From Aquatica leii (lineage: Eukaryota; Arthropoda; Insecta; Coleoptera; Lampyridae): a stretch of DNA of 64,000 nt. The stretch lies in the NCBI GenBank assembly GCA_035610365.1, contig CM069432.1, forward strand, positions 113,975,529 to 114,039,528, in the 5' to 3' direction. Shown here piece after piece: positions 24,710 through 37,168 of this stretch (position 1 is the stretch's first letter; every line of letters begins with the position of its first letter). The notes beneath the pieces were generated by a model. It ran no database searches. It was not told the origin of the DNA and was given only the letters and a program-made list of their open reading frames with translations. The position numbers and the translations under genes are program-made.

Positions 24710-26289
24710 AGTATCTAGGTTACGTGGTCAACCAACATGGCCTCATGATGGATCCGGATAAAGTATCAGCTATCCTAGGGATACCTACACCTACATCAGC
24801 GACCGAGGTACGACGCCTGTTAGGAATGGCTAGTTGGTATCGTAGATTTATACCAAATTTCTCTTCTATCGTTTCTCCACTATCGTTTCTGACGCGGAAA
24901 AATGTTACGTTCCAATGGAATGAGTCCTGTGACGTAGCGTTTGATACGTTAAAGGAATTATTAGTTTCAGCACCGGTCATGTCTTGTCCTGACTTTTCAC
25001 TCCCATTTACTATCCAGACCGACGCTTCAGATTTCGGCTTAGGCGCTGTTCTCTCACAAATATCTAACGAGGGAGAAAAGGTCATAAGTTACATCAGCTG
25101 CTCGCTGAAAAAGAACGAACGAAACTATTCCACGACAGAAAAGGAATGTCTCGCTGTGCTATGGGCTATCGAAAAGTTTCGACCATATGTCGAAGGGACA
25201 AAGTTTACTGTAATTACGGATCATCATTCTCTCATATGGCTTAACAAACTACAGAGTCCTTCTGGACGTCTGGCGCGGTGGTCGATCCGTTTACAACAAT
25301 ATGATTTCTCGATTGTTCATCGAAAAGGGAAGGAACATGTTGTTCCAGATGCGTTGTCTCGATCTGTACCAGTGCTAGAGTCTGTTATACCGGAAACACC
25401 TTTCTCTCCTGCTGGTCTTTCTCTTCCTATTACAGACGTCTGGTATCAGAATTTATCTCGTCGTATTACTTCTTCTCCTCGCAAATTTTCGAAATGGTGT
25501 ATTGTGGATGGTCTCATCTATAAGCGTACTCGTCCTATCTCTCCTTCTGAACTGCTGAATGAATGGAAATTGGTCGTACCAAAAGATCAACGATCAAAAG
25601 TGATTGGCGATCATCATGATCCTCCTACATTTGGTCACGGTGGAGTTAAGAAGACTCTGGGGCGCTTGCGTCAATACTATTACTGGCCTCAGATGCAGCA
25701 AAAAGTAACGGAATATATCCGTCGATGCACTGTTTGCTCAGCTCAAAAGGTGGAACAAAGGAAACCTGCTGGTTTGTTTGCTCCTAGGGCTAAAGCCACT
25801 CGACCTTGGCAAGTTCTGTGTGTAGACATTGTAGGGCCTCTTCCTCGCTCATCGAAGGGACATGCGTATATTCTTGTGGCAGTGGATAACTTTACTAAAT
25901 TTTCTTGCTTCTTTCCTATGAGATCTGCGACTGCTGCTACGGTTACTAGACTTATAGAGGATAATATCTTTCTGCTATTTGGTACTCCCCAATACATTAT
26001 TACTGACAATGGTGTCCAATTTCGAAGTAGAGAGTTCACTCGGTTGTGTTCTGCTTATCGTACTAAGGTATTATTTACGGCTCGTTATCATCCACAGGCT
26101 AATCCTGCGGAGCGGGTTAACCGCGTTCTTAAGACCATGATTTCTGCTTTCGTAAAGAAAACCAGCGGTCCTGGGATGCTAATTTGTCGAAAATTGGGTG
26201 CGCCATTCGCACTGCCGAACATGAAACTATCGGGTGTACTCCTTTCTCTGCTCTGTTCAATAGGGAACATATTCTTTATGGAGATCTAA
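24649..26289 (+). pseudogene. pol: pol part 2: end of RT, RNase H, integrase core
   Basis: It continues the reverse transcriptase C-terminus (KYLGYVVNQHG), then RNase H (TDASDFGLGAVLSQ, STTEKECLAVLWAIEKF, TDHHSLIWL) and the integrase zinc-binding HHCC region (histidines around 25613-25637, C-x2-C at about 25725-25740). The integrase DDE core follows: Asp in LCVDIVGPL (near 25822), Asp in ITDNGVQF (near 26002) and Glu in NPAERVNR (near 26109). All three acidic residues are present. The frame departs from the family pattern near 26155 within an A-rich stretch, and the rest of integrase continues in another frame. Confidence 0.9.
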
Positions 26290-26765
26290 TGGGGATTCCC
26301 CCTCCGGATCAAATAGAACTGCCTGATCCTGATCGTACTCTTACTACGTCAACTAACTCATACGAGTCTTTACGTGTAAAGATTCTCAACAGACTGAAGA
26401 AGGCTGCGGCAAAGAACGCACACAATTACAACCTGCGTCGTCGCCCTATCAAGTTTAAGGTAGGCGATAAAGTGTGGAAGCGTAATTATACCTTGTCTAG
26501 CGCTGTAGACTTCTACAATGCGAAGTTAGCTCCTAAGTTTGTTGGACCCTATCGGGTTAAAACGGTGAAGTCGCCATGGACGTATGAGCTAGAAGATGAT
26601 CTCGCTCGATCTCTAGGCATCTGGCATGTCAAAGATCTGAAACCTGATTATACCAGTCCGGATGTTTCCTCATTATCGGTTGGACCTCCTATTTCTCTTT
26701 CACTTGTAGATCGCTCGTTACGATATCATCGACGTCGTAAAAGACCTAAGTTGGATGGTATCTAG
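26154..26765 (+). pseudogene. pol: pol part 3: integrase C-terminus
   Basis: It resumes the integrase after the second frame change (IRTAEHETIGCTPF), then the basic tail RRRPIKFKVGDKVW, a GPY/F module (KLAPKFVGPYRV) and LGIWHVKDLKPDY. It ends in a basic segment at 26765. The GPY module probably aids multimer formation or DNA contact during integration. I see no chromodomain beyond it. No start codon is needed because this is the third segment of a broken polyprotein. Confidence 0.85.
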
Positions 26766-28617
26766 GGTGCTCTAAGGGTTAGACTATTCTGCTATATTTT
26801 GACGTATCTTACTCGGAAATGGGAAAAAAATTAGTATTACGAATTAGATTTGTGGTTGTCTTAGGTTAAGTTGTAAGTTTGTACCAAGTTACTTCACCCT
26901 TGTACTTATTGGGTTAGTTAGCTGTAAGGTAGGTTAAGGTCTGGTGGATACACCAATTCTTTTTTTAAGTTTGGGGTTAGTTCTTTATTAGAACTGCTTT
27001 AAGATAGACCGACACTCCCAACTGCATCGATACTTGATGATGTTCCTGCTTAGTCAGTTTCTTGGAGTGTTCAGTCAATGTGAGGTGGCTCGTTTCTTTT
27101 ATTGGGAAGTTGACTAGGTAAACAGAATTTCCTTCTAGTTTTGTTTTCGCCCTTGAATCGAGGTGCTATCGGGTTACTGTAGTTTAGTTTAGGTTGGTTC
27201 TTAGATTTAGGATTTACTTGGGACACCTCATCCGCTTAGCGGTTTTTTTTTTTATCTTGAAGGATGATTTTTTTTTGGGGTAACTTGTGTCACAAATTGT
27301 CTAGACACGCATTGGACGTGTGGAACTCTATTGCTTCGGGTGGTTGGTTGGGCAGTAGGCTGGGTCCTGTTGGGTCGACTACCTAGGGAGAGATAGTCGA
27401 TCCGTACAATAACATCGTGTACTCTCTTTTCTCCTTCTGTCTTCCTGTCCTTCTATCTCTTCTTTCAATCTGTCGCCATGAGTGGGGGGGTGCCTGTTGT
27501 GGGAACCCGACGGCTGCGTGTTCGGGAAGGTTGTCTGTCTCCGTTCCGGTAGCCCCAAGCTTCGGACCAGGCATGATACCTTTCGGGGGCCGTACGGCGA
27601 GCTTGGTGGAGCTGGGCGGAGGTGGCCAATTCTTCTGAACCGGCACGTAGGATGTTCGTGGTTGTACAGGAGGCATCGCTTCCGGCTACAGTCACGCCAT
27701 TGCGGGCTGTAGTCCTTTTATTTTGGAATTTAGGGCAAAATTTTAGGGATGCTTCTTTTCTTGTTTCTTTTATTTACTTTCAGGGTGGGGGGAATTTTCC
27801 CGGGTCTTCTTTCCACTGGTCACGATCAGATCCTTACCGGGGTGGGAGAAGACTTGGAGTGGTCAAGTCAGTACGGGATGCGGTGACGTGCGTTTGTGTG
27901 GACTAACGTTGGGGGGCCCAACGACGCGCTAACTCCATCTTGACGCGAGGGCTTGTGGTGGAGAACAGACTCCGACGCCACACAACCGTCCGGCACTTCG
28001 TCAGGGAAACCTTCGATCACGACAAGGCTTCTAGGGTCGTCCTAACTTTGGGGGTCAGGGATCCTTCCCATTCCTTTGTTCCTAACCACACCACGTCCTT
28101 TTCCTGCAGGGTTGAGTGGGTTATAGTAAAAGGGGGGGAATTCACTACTAGGGTTGGGGTTTCATTGGGACTTTAGGGCTCTTGGGTCCTTGACGCTAGT
28201 CTAAACTTCCGTCTTTTTCTCCTCTTCTTTTTTTCTCTTAGTTGTCTTGGATCGTCGCTCCGTACTTGGAATAACGTCTCGTTCTTTATTCATACCCGGA
28301 ATCACTATTTGGTGGCTTTAACGAGCACGTTAGTTTCGTGATGTTGGCCTTCTAAGTTCTTTGGAGTTTGGTTACTCAGGCAGTATCATTTTGCTGTATG
28401 CGTCTCTAGTCCAAGTTAGGTTTGATTGATCTTAGGGAACTTCGAAAGGTTCTGTTCCTTCATCTATCGGGTTGGGTTTCTGTGGTTTTTGGTTCCTGGG
28501 TTGGGTTATGGTTTTCAATGTGCGGTTAGTTGGTAACGAACTTCATGGCAAGTTCCACTCTAAGTTCTTTACGGCTGCGTTCGGATTTGATTTCGACCGT
28601 GGGTCTCACTTCTTGCT
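26766..28617 (+). other. long untranslated region between pol and 3' LTR
   Basis: About 1.85 kb, G/T-rich, with no envelope-like frame: no signal peptide, transmembrane anchor or furin-like site in any frame longer than about 100 residues. It contains T-runs (27241-27275) and a purine run at 28128-28140 that resembles the terminal polypurine tract. Confidence 0.75.
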
Positions 28618-28628
28618 AGGGGGGAATT
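28618..28628 (+). other. polypurine tract
   Basis: AGGGGGGAATT directly abuts the TG of the 3' LTR, where plus-strand priming is expected. Confidence 0.85.
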
Positions 28629-30373
28629 TGTAACGTGTAAATTTCTACTGCGAGTCAAAATCCGCCTGAGAGTTAGGCAACTAACAGTAACATCTTTGGC
28701 CTCGAACCGTAGTTCGAAATTACGCCTACGGAGGCGCGAAAGTTGTTAGTCGTCGACGAATTATATTCATTTTTATGCTGTTTGTGGATCGGTTTACAAC
28801 AGGGGGAACATCGGAAAGGTGAGATAAATGGAATTTCTTTTCATCTGGTAACATCTTCTACACCGACGTTTATTTTAGCCTTTTGGAAATAAATCCGATT
28901 GAACCTCCGGTGCAAATAAAATCGGCACGATGTCTTGTGGACGGCCAGACACATAAAGTGGGTTAGTATTCTTACACGTGTTAGTAATGGAGGCCAACCA
29001 ACTAATCTTCACAATTTTTAGCTTCTTTCTTTGGGCCTTTTTCTGTCCTTGTTACGTTGCGGTTGATATTAAAGTGGATGCTGGATACTCGATCTTCGCT
29101 TCTGACGTCTTCGTCTGTCGTTCTGAGGTATATCTGCGTGTACTTTTATCTATAATCTGAGGGAAATGGTGAACGCGCTAAACCAGTTCGGATGTTCGAC
29201 AAAGTAAGGAGAACTACTACGATACTCGAGGTATTTATGACACCTTTATATTGGAGTCGCGGGAGTCTCGCTGTCGACCTTATTTCGACCGGACGCTGTA
29301 GCCTTCGTTTAGCAGCGGCCGCGATGCGTGCATGAGGAAACGCAAGATCGTGTTCGTGTCGCCATTTTATCATATATTTCAACTAAGATTGATCCTCGTA
29401 TAAATATATATAAATGATTGCGGAAGTGGGAGACGACGTCGAGTGTAATTGTTTTCTTATTTAAGTTAATTACCGGCGGGAAGCAAAATTAAAATTGTAT
29501 AAAACTATCTTATCAGCTTACTGTGCACGTGTCTTTATAACTTGTCGGAGTAATGTTAATATCACCTAACGTCAAACTTTATTGTAATTCATAATTTTTT
29601 GTATAATAGTTCATCCAATACTTTAACTGTGTAATGGTCAAGTCATTACAATTATTTATGATAACTTCTCATTCACTTACAGTAATTATTAAATTTTATC
29701 AAAGGTAGAATTTTGGGAGTTACCCGTCTCTCTATATTAAATTGATTATTATTATTTACCGGTCCTATGACGCTTGATCAAGCTGTCCCCCAGACGGTAC
29801 GTTAATTAGCGGGAACGCGTTTATCTATTAAATCATCGCTACCGTAGCCGCGGTAATTATTAGCTACGTAAGCGGTCTTAGCTGCTGTGGCTTCCAAACT
29901 CTATTGTTGTTACTTATATATGTGTACTTGTAATTGATATTTGTGCTTAATAATTTTTTCTCTGTGGGGTTATATAAATAATTGTCAGGAGTTTACCAGT
30001 GGCGTAACCGTCGCAGTTTGTGTTTCTTCCGTTCGGAAGGAGATGGTGAATCATTTTTTTTTAATAAATGGTTATTGTGAATACTACATATGTTTTCTTT
30101 TGGGGAGACTTCGGGTCTAGGCTTTCCTTTTCTCTTCCCTAGACCATAATTTCTGCGGATAACAGTTCGAGAGAAGGTGGCGCACTTGGGCATTCAGCTT
30201 ACCGGAACTAATTGAGTATCTTATGATTTTCTTTAACCCGACGACCACCTGCGGCGAGGCTAGCCAAAAAGGTAAGCGATAACATCTGGTTAATTACGTG
30301 AAGTGATACTATTCTTCAATTCTGTGGTTCTTTCTCCACCTTTCCCCATCAGATCACAATAAATATTGTAACA
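28629..30373 (+). repeat. 3' LTR, 1745 bp
   Basis: Nearly identical to the 5' LTR. Differences seen: one extra G after 29160, one T fewer and two transitions around 29597-29612, and three fewer T in the run near 30053. It is followed by the CATA duplication. Confidence 0.95.
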
Positions 30374-30377
30374 CATA
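30374..30377. repeat. target site duplication CATA (right)
   Basis: Matches the four bases before the 5' LTR. Confidence 0.85.
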
Positions 30378-31718
30378 AGTGAATCATATCAAAGTATCTT
30401 GATAATAAACACATTAACTACTAAACACAGTCATTTTATTAGTAATGATATGACGCTGATAGATAAATGTTTACTAATCTAAAGTTATTTATTTTACTGA
30501 CAGATTCTAAAAAAAAATTTGTTTTGAATCACTGTATATTTAAGCTGAAATAGATACACACTATAATAAAATTTTAAACGTTGGTTTTTTAACCTCTTGT
30601 AATTAACAAAGACAAAAACCGAAAACAGAACTTGATTACTACAGGTTTTTTTTACAAAATTTTGTTTTTATCTTATCAAGCATAATTCCGTAGCAATGAG
30701 TCTAAGAAACATTTTGTTATAAATTACATTTTGTCTGTTTTACTAGTGCGTTTTTATACAGAAATAATGGTTTTGAGAATTTCAGCAAGTGCGGTTAATA
30801 TTCATCGGGCTGTTCTGCGTATGAACATGACTGATGGCAGTTTAACTCGTTTTTTAATCAATTTCTAGAACAATATTTAATTAATTTAAAAATGAGTTAA
30901 AATCATACATAATCTAATTCTTATGCGTTTAACCTCTTCTGTTAGTACTATCCATGGTACTTCTTAATATCAACTTGAACGTTTATTAAGTAGACCTTGG
31001 TTAAGGCTGGGATTTCACCTATATATTTTATATAGCCAACGGGCGTGCACGGAACACAGGTCATCTAAAAAAATATTAGTTGTAAGGACAAAAAATGTGT
31101 TTCTATGAAAGAAGAATGTTGTCAGCATTATGTAAGGTATTTTAAAATCTTAGTTAGTCGTGTAAGTAGATTCTTTGGCCTCTATTTCACTGGAGATGTT
31201 GGTTTACGTTGACGACGTGAATGTTTTCTTTACGGACTAGAGTATGATTTGGATCTGTAGAATAAAGAAAGAATCGCCTTAAACATGTGTAAATACGATA
31301 TGATATCTTCTTTCTGCTTTCTAACAAATACATTTTTTTTTCTAAATTATTAAGCGACGGGCACTGTAGTAACAATGCAAAATGCACATATGAAATATAA
31401 ACGGCGTTTTTCACACTTGAAATTCTTACTCGATTAGATTTGCTTATAGTTTAAACAGAATTGAATTTTCCAAATGTCATTATTATGCAACTGTTACACA
31501 CAATGTCAAGTCGGAATTTTTTTAAAAAGTTATAGAGGTAAGTCTTTATTTCTTCGTGTTGATACTAACTTAACAAAATGTATTATGTGTTACCGTTCCA
31601 GAATTAATTTCATTTCGAATCAAAGCTGAATACAGCACCGATAATATATTTTTTATAATTTTGGTTTATGGTAATCAATTTTCTACTACTAATTTCTATG
31701 AGTTCGGTTGAAACATTA
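30378..31718. other. AT-rich sequence, no gene seen
   Basis: No supported feature. The sequence GGGATTTCACCTATATATTTT near 31010 and the GC-richer stretch after it look like the end of some DNA transposon, but I found no partner. Confidence 0.45.
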
Positions 31719-31975
31719 TCACAGAAAACATGCAGTGTTATGATTGCAAAAAAACGTGTCGGGACAATAACCTAAAAGATGTTTACTAAATAAAATCACG
31801 TTTTGAAATGTAGACGATAAGAAAAGACACAAGTTTTCATTGATGATTAAAAAGTATTGTCCACATGCATTCTTATCAGTTTTACAACAGTACCATCTAT
31901 TGTTGTATAGCGGCGAATTTATGTAAAAAAAAGTTTCATCATTTAACTGTAGCAATGGAGCCACTTGACTGTATT
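31719..31975 (-). pseudogene. possible FLYWCH-type zinc finger relic
   Basis: The minus-strand frame reads PLLQLNDETFFYINS, then NNRWYCCKTDKNACGQY. This resembles the start of a FLYWCH domain (hydrophobic strand, aromatic pair, W-x-C, then a second C). The expected terminal H-x-H is not clear and the frame ends soon after. FLYWCH domains are common in insect transposon-derived genes. No start codon context or neighbouring exon supports a live gene. The assignment is tentative. Confidence 0.35.
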
Positions 31976-33599
31976 TGATTTCTTTCTTTGTATTAAGGTA
32001 AAATCTACTTCAGCAAAAAATAATGACTTGGAAAATTTTACTACTGAAGTAATTGACCACCGCATTATTTATCGGCAATACGATATTACATGCGTGTAAA
32101 AATTTGCAGTCAGTGTAATTTTCTGATAACTACATAATTGAACTGATACCTTCAAAGGTTACATATCCCATTTTCCAACATTTGGTCTATTGACGATAAT
32201 AGGTCTAAAATGATAATTTATCGTATGGTCGTTAATCAATTGTATTTACTATACAATTAATCTTATAGGTATGAAAATTCTAAAAACAGTATACAATCTT
32301 ATGTAGATTGTAATCTGGCTTAACTGCTAATTTGAGAGAGCAATTCTAGTCGATCATTGAAGCAGTACTAATAATCTAATAAAATAAACGCCGAAGACTA
32401 TCTAAAAGGTACTAAATAATTGCATGATAGTTAAACTGGTATATTCATATTCCGTTAATCACACTTTTATGAATATTTTTATGCGAATACATTAATACTG
32501 CTGATATATCATTATAAAACCATCATTTTATTAACAAGATGATTATTACATGCTTCATGAAATTACTTTGTTGCAGGATAAAATGAAACAACTTAATGTT
32601 AGTACGTGGTCGAGGAATTAGTTTATTATTAAATTAAGTTTTTCAGTTTACTAATTGACGTAATTTGTAGTTACATACATATATACGTTTCGAAACGTGT
32701 TTACTCTGGTGGTATACATTTTTTTAAGTTATTCTCTTAACAAGCAGGTTTCTATATTGCTTAACAGAATTGGTACGTAGATATATATTTTTCTTATTTT
32801 TATTAGCCTTCTTTTAAGCCTAGTAATATACTATTTTTCTAAAATAATTGCGTTTATTTTTCTTATATATTATATTTACATAGATTCTATCAGAAAAAAA
32901 TGGTGTCAATAGAACCAGTGCATATTCTAAATGTATAAATCGTGGAGGAAAAAAATGTAAACGTTTATTCAATATACAGGCGAAATTTTACTTACCATTA
33001 GCTGTTAAATAGTTTACAATTACCGGAGTAATAATAGCTCCATGATAATAATTTTTCGATTGTAATTTCTTGTTAATGTCCCAATTCGAATACTTGCACG
33101 AATACTTTCCGTCATGAAAAATTTTATAGATTCTTTGATTTTAATACTGCTATTTATTTAGTTTCTTTATATATATAGATACTTATTAAGCCAGAAAGAC
33201 AGAATAATTTTATAGTCTTGTATAGCATATCCATTCTATTTTTACTTTTGTACTTATATTTATTTTAGTTTATTGAAGTTGTTATCATCGCAGTCCGTAT
33301 TCCTTTGACTTATGTGTTAAACTGTCAACAAATTTTTTTCGTTGTTTGCATACTAATCTGTTTATTAACTTTTATTTCTTGGTTTTAGTGTGTAATATAT
33401 TAATTCTTTTTTCGATGATTTTTTTGTATTATTCTGAATTATGAATTCAAGTTATTTATGAGTAAAATATTTTTTGCTGGATTACGTAGACATTCATTTG
33501 ATATTTATAATCAATAAATTTAATACATTTATTAAAGATAATAATCTCTGTGTAAAGCCATCACCAGAAGTTATAGAATTTACATCTTCTTTCTGTGAA

Positions 33600-34115
33600 G
33601 CAGAATGTTATCAAAAATAATTAATTGCCTCAGAAATTCAGTCGACCTGAATCCAATGATTTAGTACGGGCTTGGGTCTTCTAAAATATGGTGCTGAACA
33701 TTTTACAAGAAGGTGCTCTTTGAGACACAATCTTACACCGGGATCAAAAAATATTGTAGATGAAAGGTTAACGAAAGCAGATAAAATACTTTTACATATC
33801 AAATTGGGTATAATAAAGCAATTTATAAAAGCACATGACTGCTCTTGAAAGGAAAGCCTGTATTGCTTTTAAGTGTAATGAACAATTCGTTTAGACACTA
33901 TAAATCACAAGACTATGAAAAAATCGTTAAGAATATGCTGGAAAATCTTGTACAAATGAGCAAAGAACAAGGAGAGAGGTTCCATCAGGATAAGAAAGGT
34001 GCGGAGGAAGGTGAAATGCAAACATTATAGCCGACTACTGTTGGTGTTTAAAAAGAGGCAACTTTGAGTTTGTGCATAAAAAGACCATTAAACGTGCATA
34101 TTTTCAAACAAAAAA
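33600..34115 (+). pseudogene. decayed multicopy arthropod transposon-type gene (GERFHQD family)
   Basis: In changing plus-strand frames I read pieces of a protein that is very common in multiple copies in aphid and beetle genomes: LTPGSKNIVDERL, LLHIKLGIIKQFIKA (about 33735-33835), then GERFHQDKKGAEE (about 33970), and after a stop ADYCWCLKRGNFEFVHKK (about 34025-34085). Order and spacing fit that family, with a large internal deletion between the second and third blocks. The molecular function of the family is not known to me. It behaves as transposon cargo. Numerous stops show this copy is dead. Confidence 0.6.
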
Positions 34116-35199
34116 ATCGTTTAACATTGTAATCTTATCAATTATCGTTAATAAGTAAAATAAAGTTATGCAACAATAATTAAGCGACGCCTTTTAGCAA
34201 CAGAGCTCTTTATGCTTTTAATACTATTGTCGGTCTACGAGTAATTCAGCTAGTTAGTAATATGCAGATAAATTTCATCTTTATAAAAATCGTACGATCT
34301 TGAACTTGAAAAATAAAAAGGTGTTTTAAATACCTAATTTTTTAATTCTATCATATGATTCCAGCAATATGTTTCGATTGTCTTCAGTTCCATACTTTTT
34401 AGTTATAAAAATTATTATGCAAATAAAAGTACAAGTACAAGTACTTGACTTACCAATGTTAAAATCCATTTCTTGTGTGCATTTCATCATGCCTATAAAC
34501 AATAAACATTAGAAAAACTTTAGAAAAATATTGTTTTAGTCCTAATAGCATGTTTTTCTCCTTCTACAAGTTGGTATTTCTTTTTCATAAGGCGGCAATC
34601 TCACGTGCCTGGCTTTGTTTTTTTGCCAAACATTTCATGGGTTGCCAAATCCATATTCTTAGTAATAACTCAACCTATAACAATAATCAATTAGTTAGTT
34701 AGTTCTGTTAAGTAATTCAATCAATAATAAAGCTACTGCAGTGGTAATATATATGTGTTTAAATTTGGTTTTACATGTTGATAGAAATATATTTTCTATT
34801 ACATTGTGAATAATAGATAAACAAAAGCATGGTAACCGTAAGGTTAGAGTCCAAATTTGTTTATAAATTTTTAATCATACGTACTTGCCAAAGCAAATAC
34901 TTTTCTTGCAGAACTGCTTTCAAAAAGACATTTAGCACTAAGCAAAATTTAAAAACTTCAGCAAATAACACAAATTTTACAATGAAAGCAATGACACCTA
35001 TGGCAGGCGTGAATCACCCCTTCTTTCGTACGAATGGGTTTGTCGTGTGAATTTTGGGTAGTGTGCATATCACGTGACAGGTCCTTTTCAAATTACGCGT
35101 ACTCTACAGCTAAATATAAATAAATAAATTTACTTTATTAAATGACAGTGACAAGTTAACACAGAATATTTATTGGGACACAATATTTTAATGTGATCG
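34116..35199. other. AT-rich sequence, no gene seen
   Basis: The frame at 34829-35050 has no family resemblance. Nothing else is supported. Confidence 0.45.
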
Positions 35200-35862
35200 T
35201 CAAAACTTAAAAAAAGTTGTGGTTTCTACGTATTTGCTACATCTTAATTCATCAAAAAAACAAAGAAGATGTAAGTAATACTGAAAATGAAAAATCAAAT
35301 CTTGATTTTGTTCTAACTACAAATATGCAAGTCATATTTTATTACTCAGATTGAATTAAACCAGTTAGCGCGGGATCTAAATCACAAGCAGAATAATTTG
35401 GGTTATTATTGAAGAAGACATGCAAATCTTGTTGACCTTATGTAGTATGGCCTGGAATTTAAGTTTTTGCAATTTGCAAACAATATTTGTTTGACAAAAA
35501 CTACTCCGCAAGCTATTCTGCTACATAATTTCAAAACTTAAAAAAAGTTGTGGTTTCTACGTATTTGCTACATCTTAATTCATCAAAAAAACAAAGAAGA
35601 TGTAAGTAATACTAAAAATGAAAAATCAAATCTTGATTTTGTTCTAACTACAAATATGCAAGTCATATTTTATTACTCAGATTGAATTAAACCAGTTAGC
35701 GCGGGATCTAAATCACAAGCAGAATAATTTGGGTTATTATTGAAGAAGACATGCAAATCTTGTTGACCTTATGTAGTATGGCCTGGAATTTAAGTTTTTG
35801 CAATTTGCAAACAATATTTGTTTGACAAAAACTACTCCGCAAGCTATTCTGCTACATAATTT
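35200..35862. repeat. 331-bp tandem duplication, two copies
   Basis: The units 35200-35530 and 35531-35861 are the same sequence from TCAAAACTTA to CTACATAATT. The only difference I see by eye is a G/A in ATACT(G/A)AAAATG. Neither unit has coding potential. It is either a very recent duplication or an assembly artefact. Confidence 0.95.
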
Positions 35863-36714
35863 CGTTCGTATAGGTTATTTCTATGTAGGAAATTTACGAA
35901 AACCTGAAAGTATTGTTATAGAATATAAAGTGCAAAAACTATTCCTGTAGTATTCGTGCAGCTTTTAAAGTTATTGGAACTTAGGTTACATCACTGTTGC
36001 TTTTATGTTTTTTATACTTTATACTAGAAAGCCACATGCAACAACATGCACCTTTAATACCACATCTGTATGTAAAACTAGGGCCTCTCTAAACAGTTGG
36101 AGTTTTCAGAAATAATTATTTGGTATCAAGTTGCTTACCTGAGCATAAGTAAACCGAACTGTTTCTGCAATTTGCAGTAAACCATGTACAATTCTTTGCT
36201 TTTATATTTATGCAGTTTTATCTAGAAACAACATTTTATAGTGTAAGTTCATCTATAGAATGACAACAGCAAGCTAACTATTCTATTCAATTCAATAATT
36301 AAAATCAGTATAAGTAAAAAAGTAGCTACGTATATCACCATTCAAATATGAAAAACTAGATAACGTAATATTTTATAATATTACGTAATATAAATAAGCA
36401 AAAAGAAAACTAAGATATAAGATTAATATTACAAGCCAAGTCGATACAAAGAAAAATAGAAAGACAGAAATGACTATGATTCGGAAATTTAAATATGATA
36501 AAGAACACAGGTGATTTTAAACTATGTACATAGAAACCAGGACCAGAATGAAAGAAAAACAAAGTAACTTGGTACTAATGGGCAAGCGACATTAAAAAAG
36601 TTAATATAGAAGTAAATATTAGTACATCGATTGATAGTTTCGTTCATAGAATAGAAAATCCTCGATACGGCATATGTAATAAAAGAGTGTCTTAAATTAC
36701 AAATAACAGTAAGT

Positions 36715-37168
36715 AACAGTAAGTATGGCTATAGAGATGGAAACGGTGGAAGCTGATTTTATATCCGCGTAATTTAATAAGCTTTGAATAAACCGTGGGC
36801 TAAAAATACAACGTATAAACATTGTAATGTAACAATGTAAATGCATAGTAAATTTATACTATGAGAGGGCTCTGCCATCGTATTTGACTCATGTTAATCA
36901 CATCATTTATTAATATAAAACTATAATACTGTCAATACATTTGTGGAAGTACAGTAGAGTGTTCTCTCACTGCCGAAGAGTCCAGATAAGGAAAAACGGT
37001 CGTACAGTCGTTCACTCTGGTGGCATTTTCACATTTGCATTGATATTGTTACATTACAATGTTTAAACATTGCGCTTTTATCCTGCGGTTTATTAAAAAC
37101 TTATTTGAAATACGCAGGTATAAAATCAGTTTTCAACGTTTCCAACTTTATAGCCATTTACTTACTAT
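36715..37168. mobile_element. inverted-repeat element (MITE-like), arms about 130 bp
   Basis: The left arm (36715-36846) and right arm (37037-37168) are reverse complements over about 130 bp with scattered mismatches. Landmarks are AGTAA-x-TGGCTATA-x-AG, CTGATTTTATA, AATAAACCG and ACATTGTAATGTAACAAT. The centre (36847-37036) is unique. A 60-bp segment just inside the left arm (near 36850-36900, GCCATCGTATTTGACTCATGTTAA) recurs as a direct repeat just outside the right arm (near 37190-37235), suggesting two nested or adjacent copies. Confidence 0.75.

Larger units (their letters stand above)
19999..30373 (+). mobile_element. complete young Ty3/Gypsy LTR retrotransposon
   Basis: A 10.4-kb element on the plus strand with 5' LTR, PBS, gag, pol, polypurine tract and 3' LTR. 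The flanking tetranucleotide CATA is duplicated at 19995-19998 and 30374-30377. The domain order protease, reverse transcriptase, RNase H, integrase places it in Ty3/Gypsy. No env-like frame follows pol. LTRs begin TGTAAC and end GTAACA. By eye the two LTRs differ by only two substitutions and three length changes, two of them in T runs, so insertion is recent. Two frameshifts in pol (near 24650 and 26155) mean this copy, as sequenced, could not make full-length Pol. Confidence 0.95.

Noticed and set aside
27383..28176. Cluster of frames between pol and the 3' LTR that could be an env
   Set aside because: All are short, overlap on both strands, and show no signal peptide, anchor or cleavage site. 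Proline/arginine-rich composition fits non-coding G/C-rich sequence.
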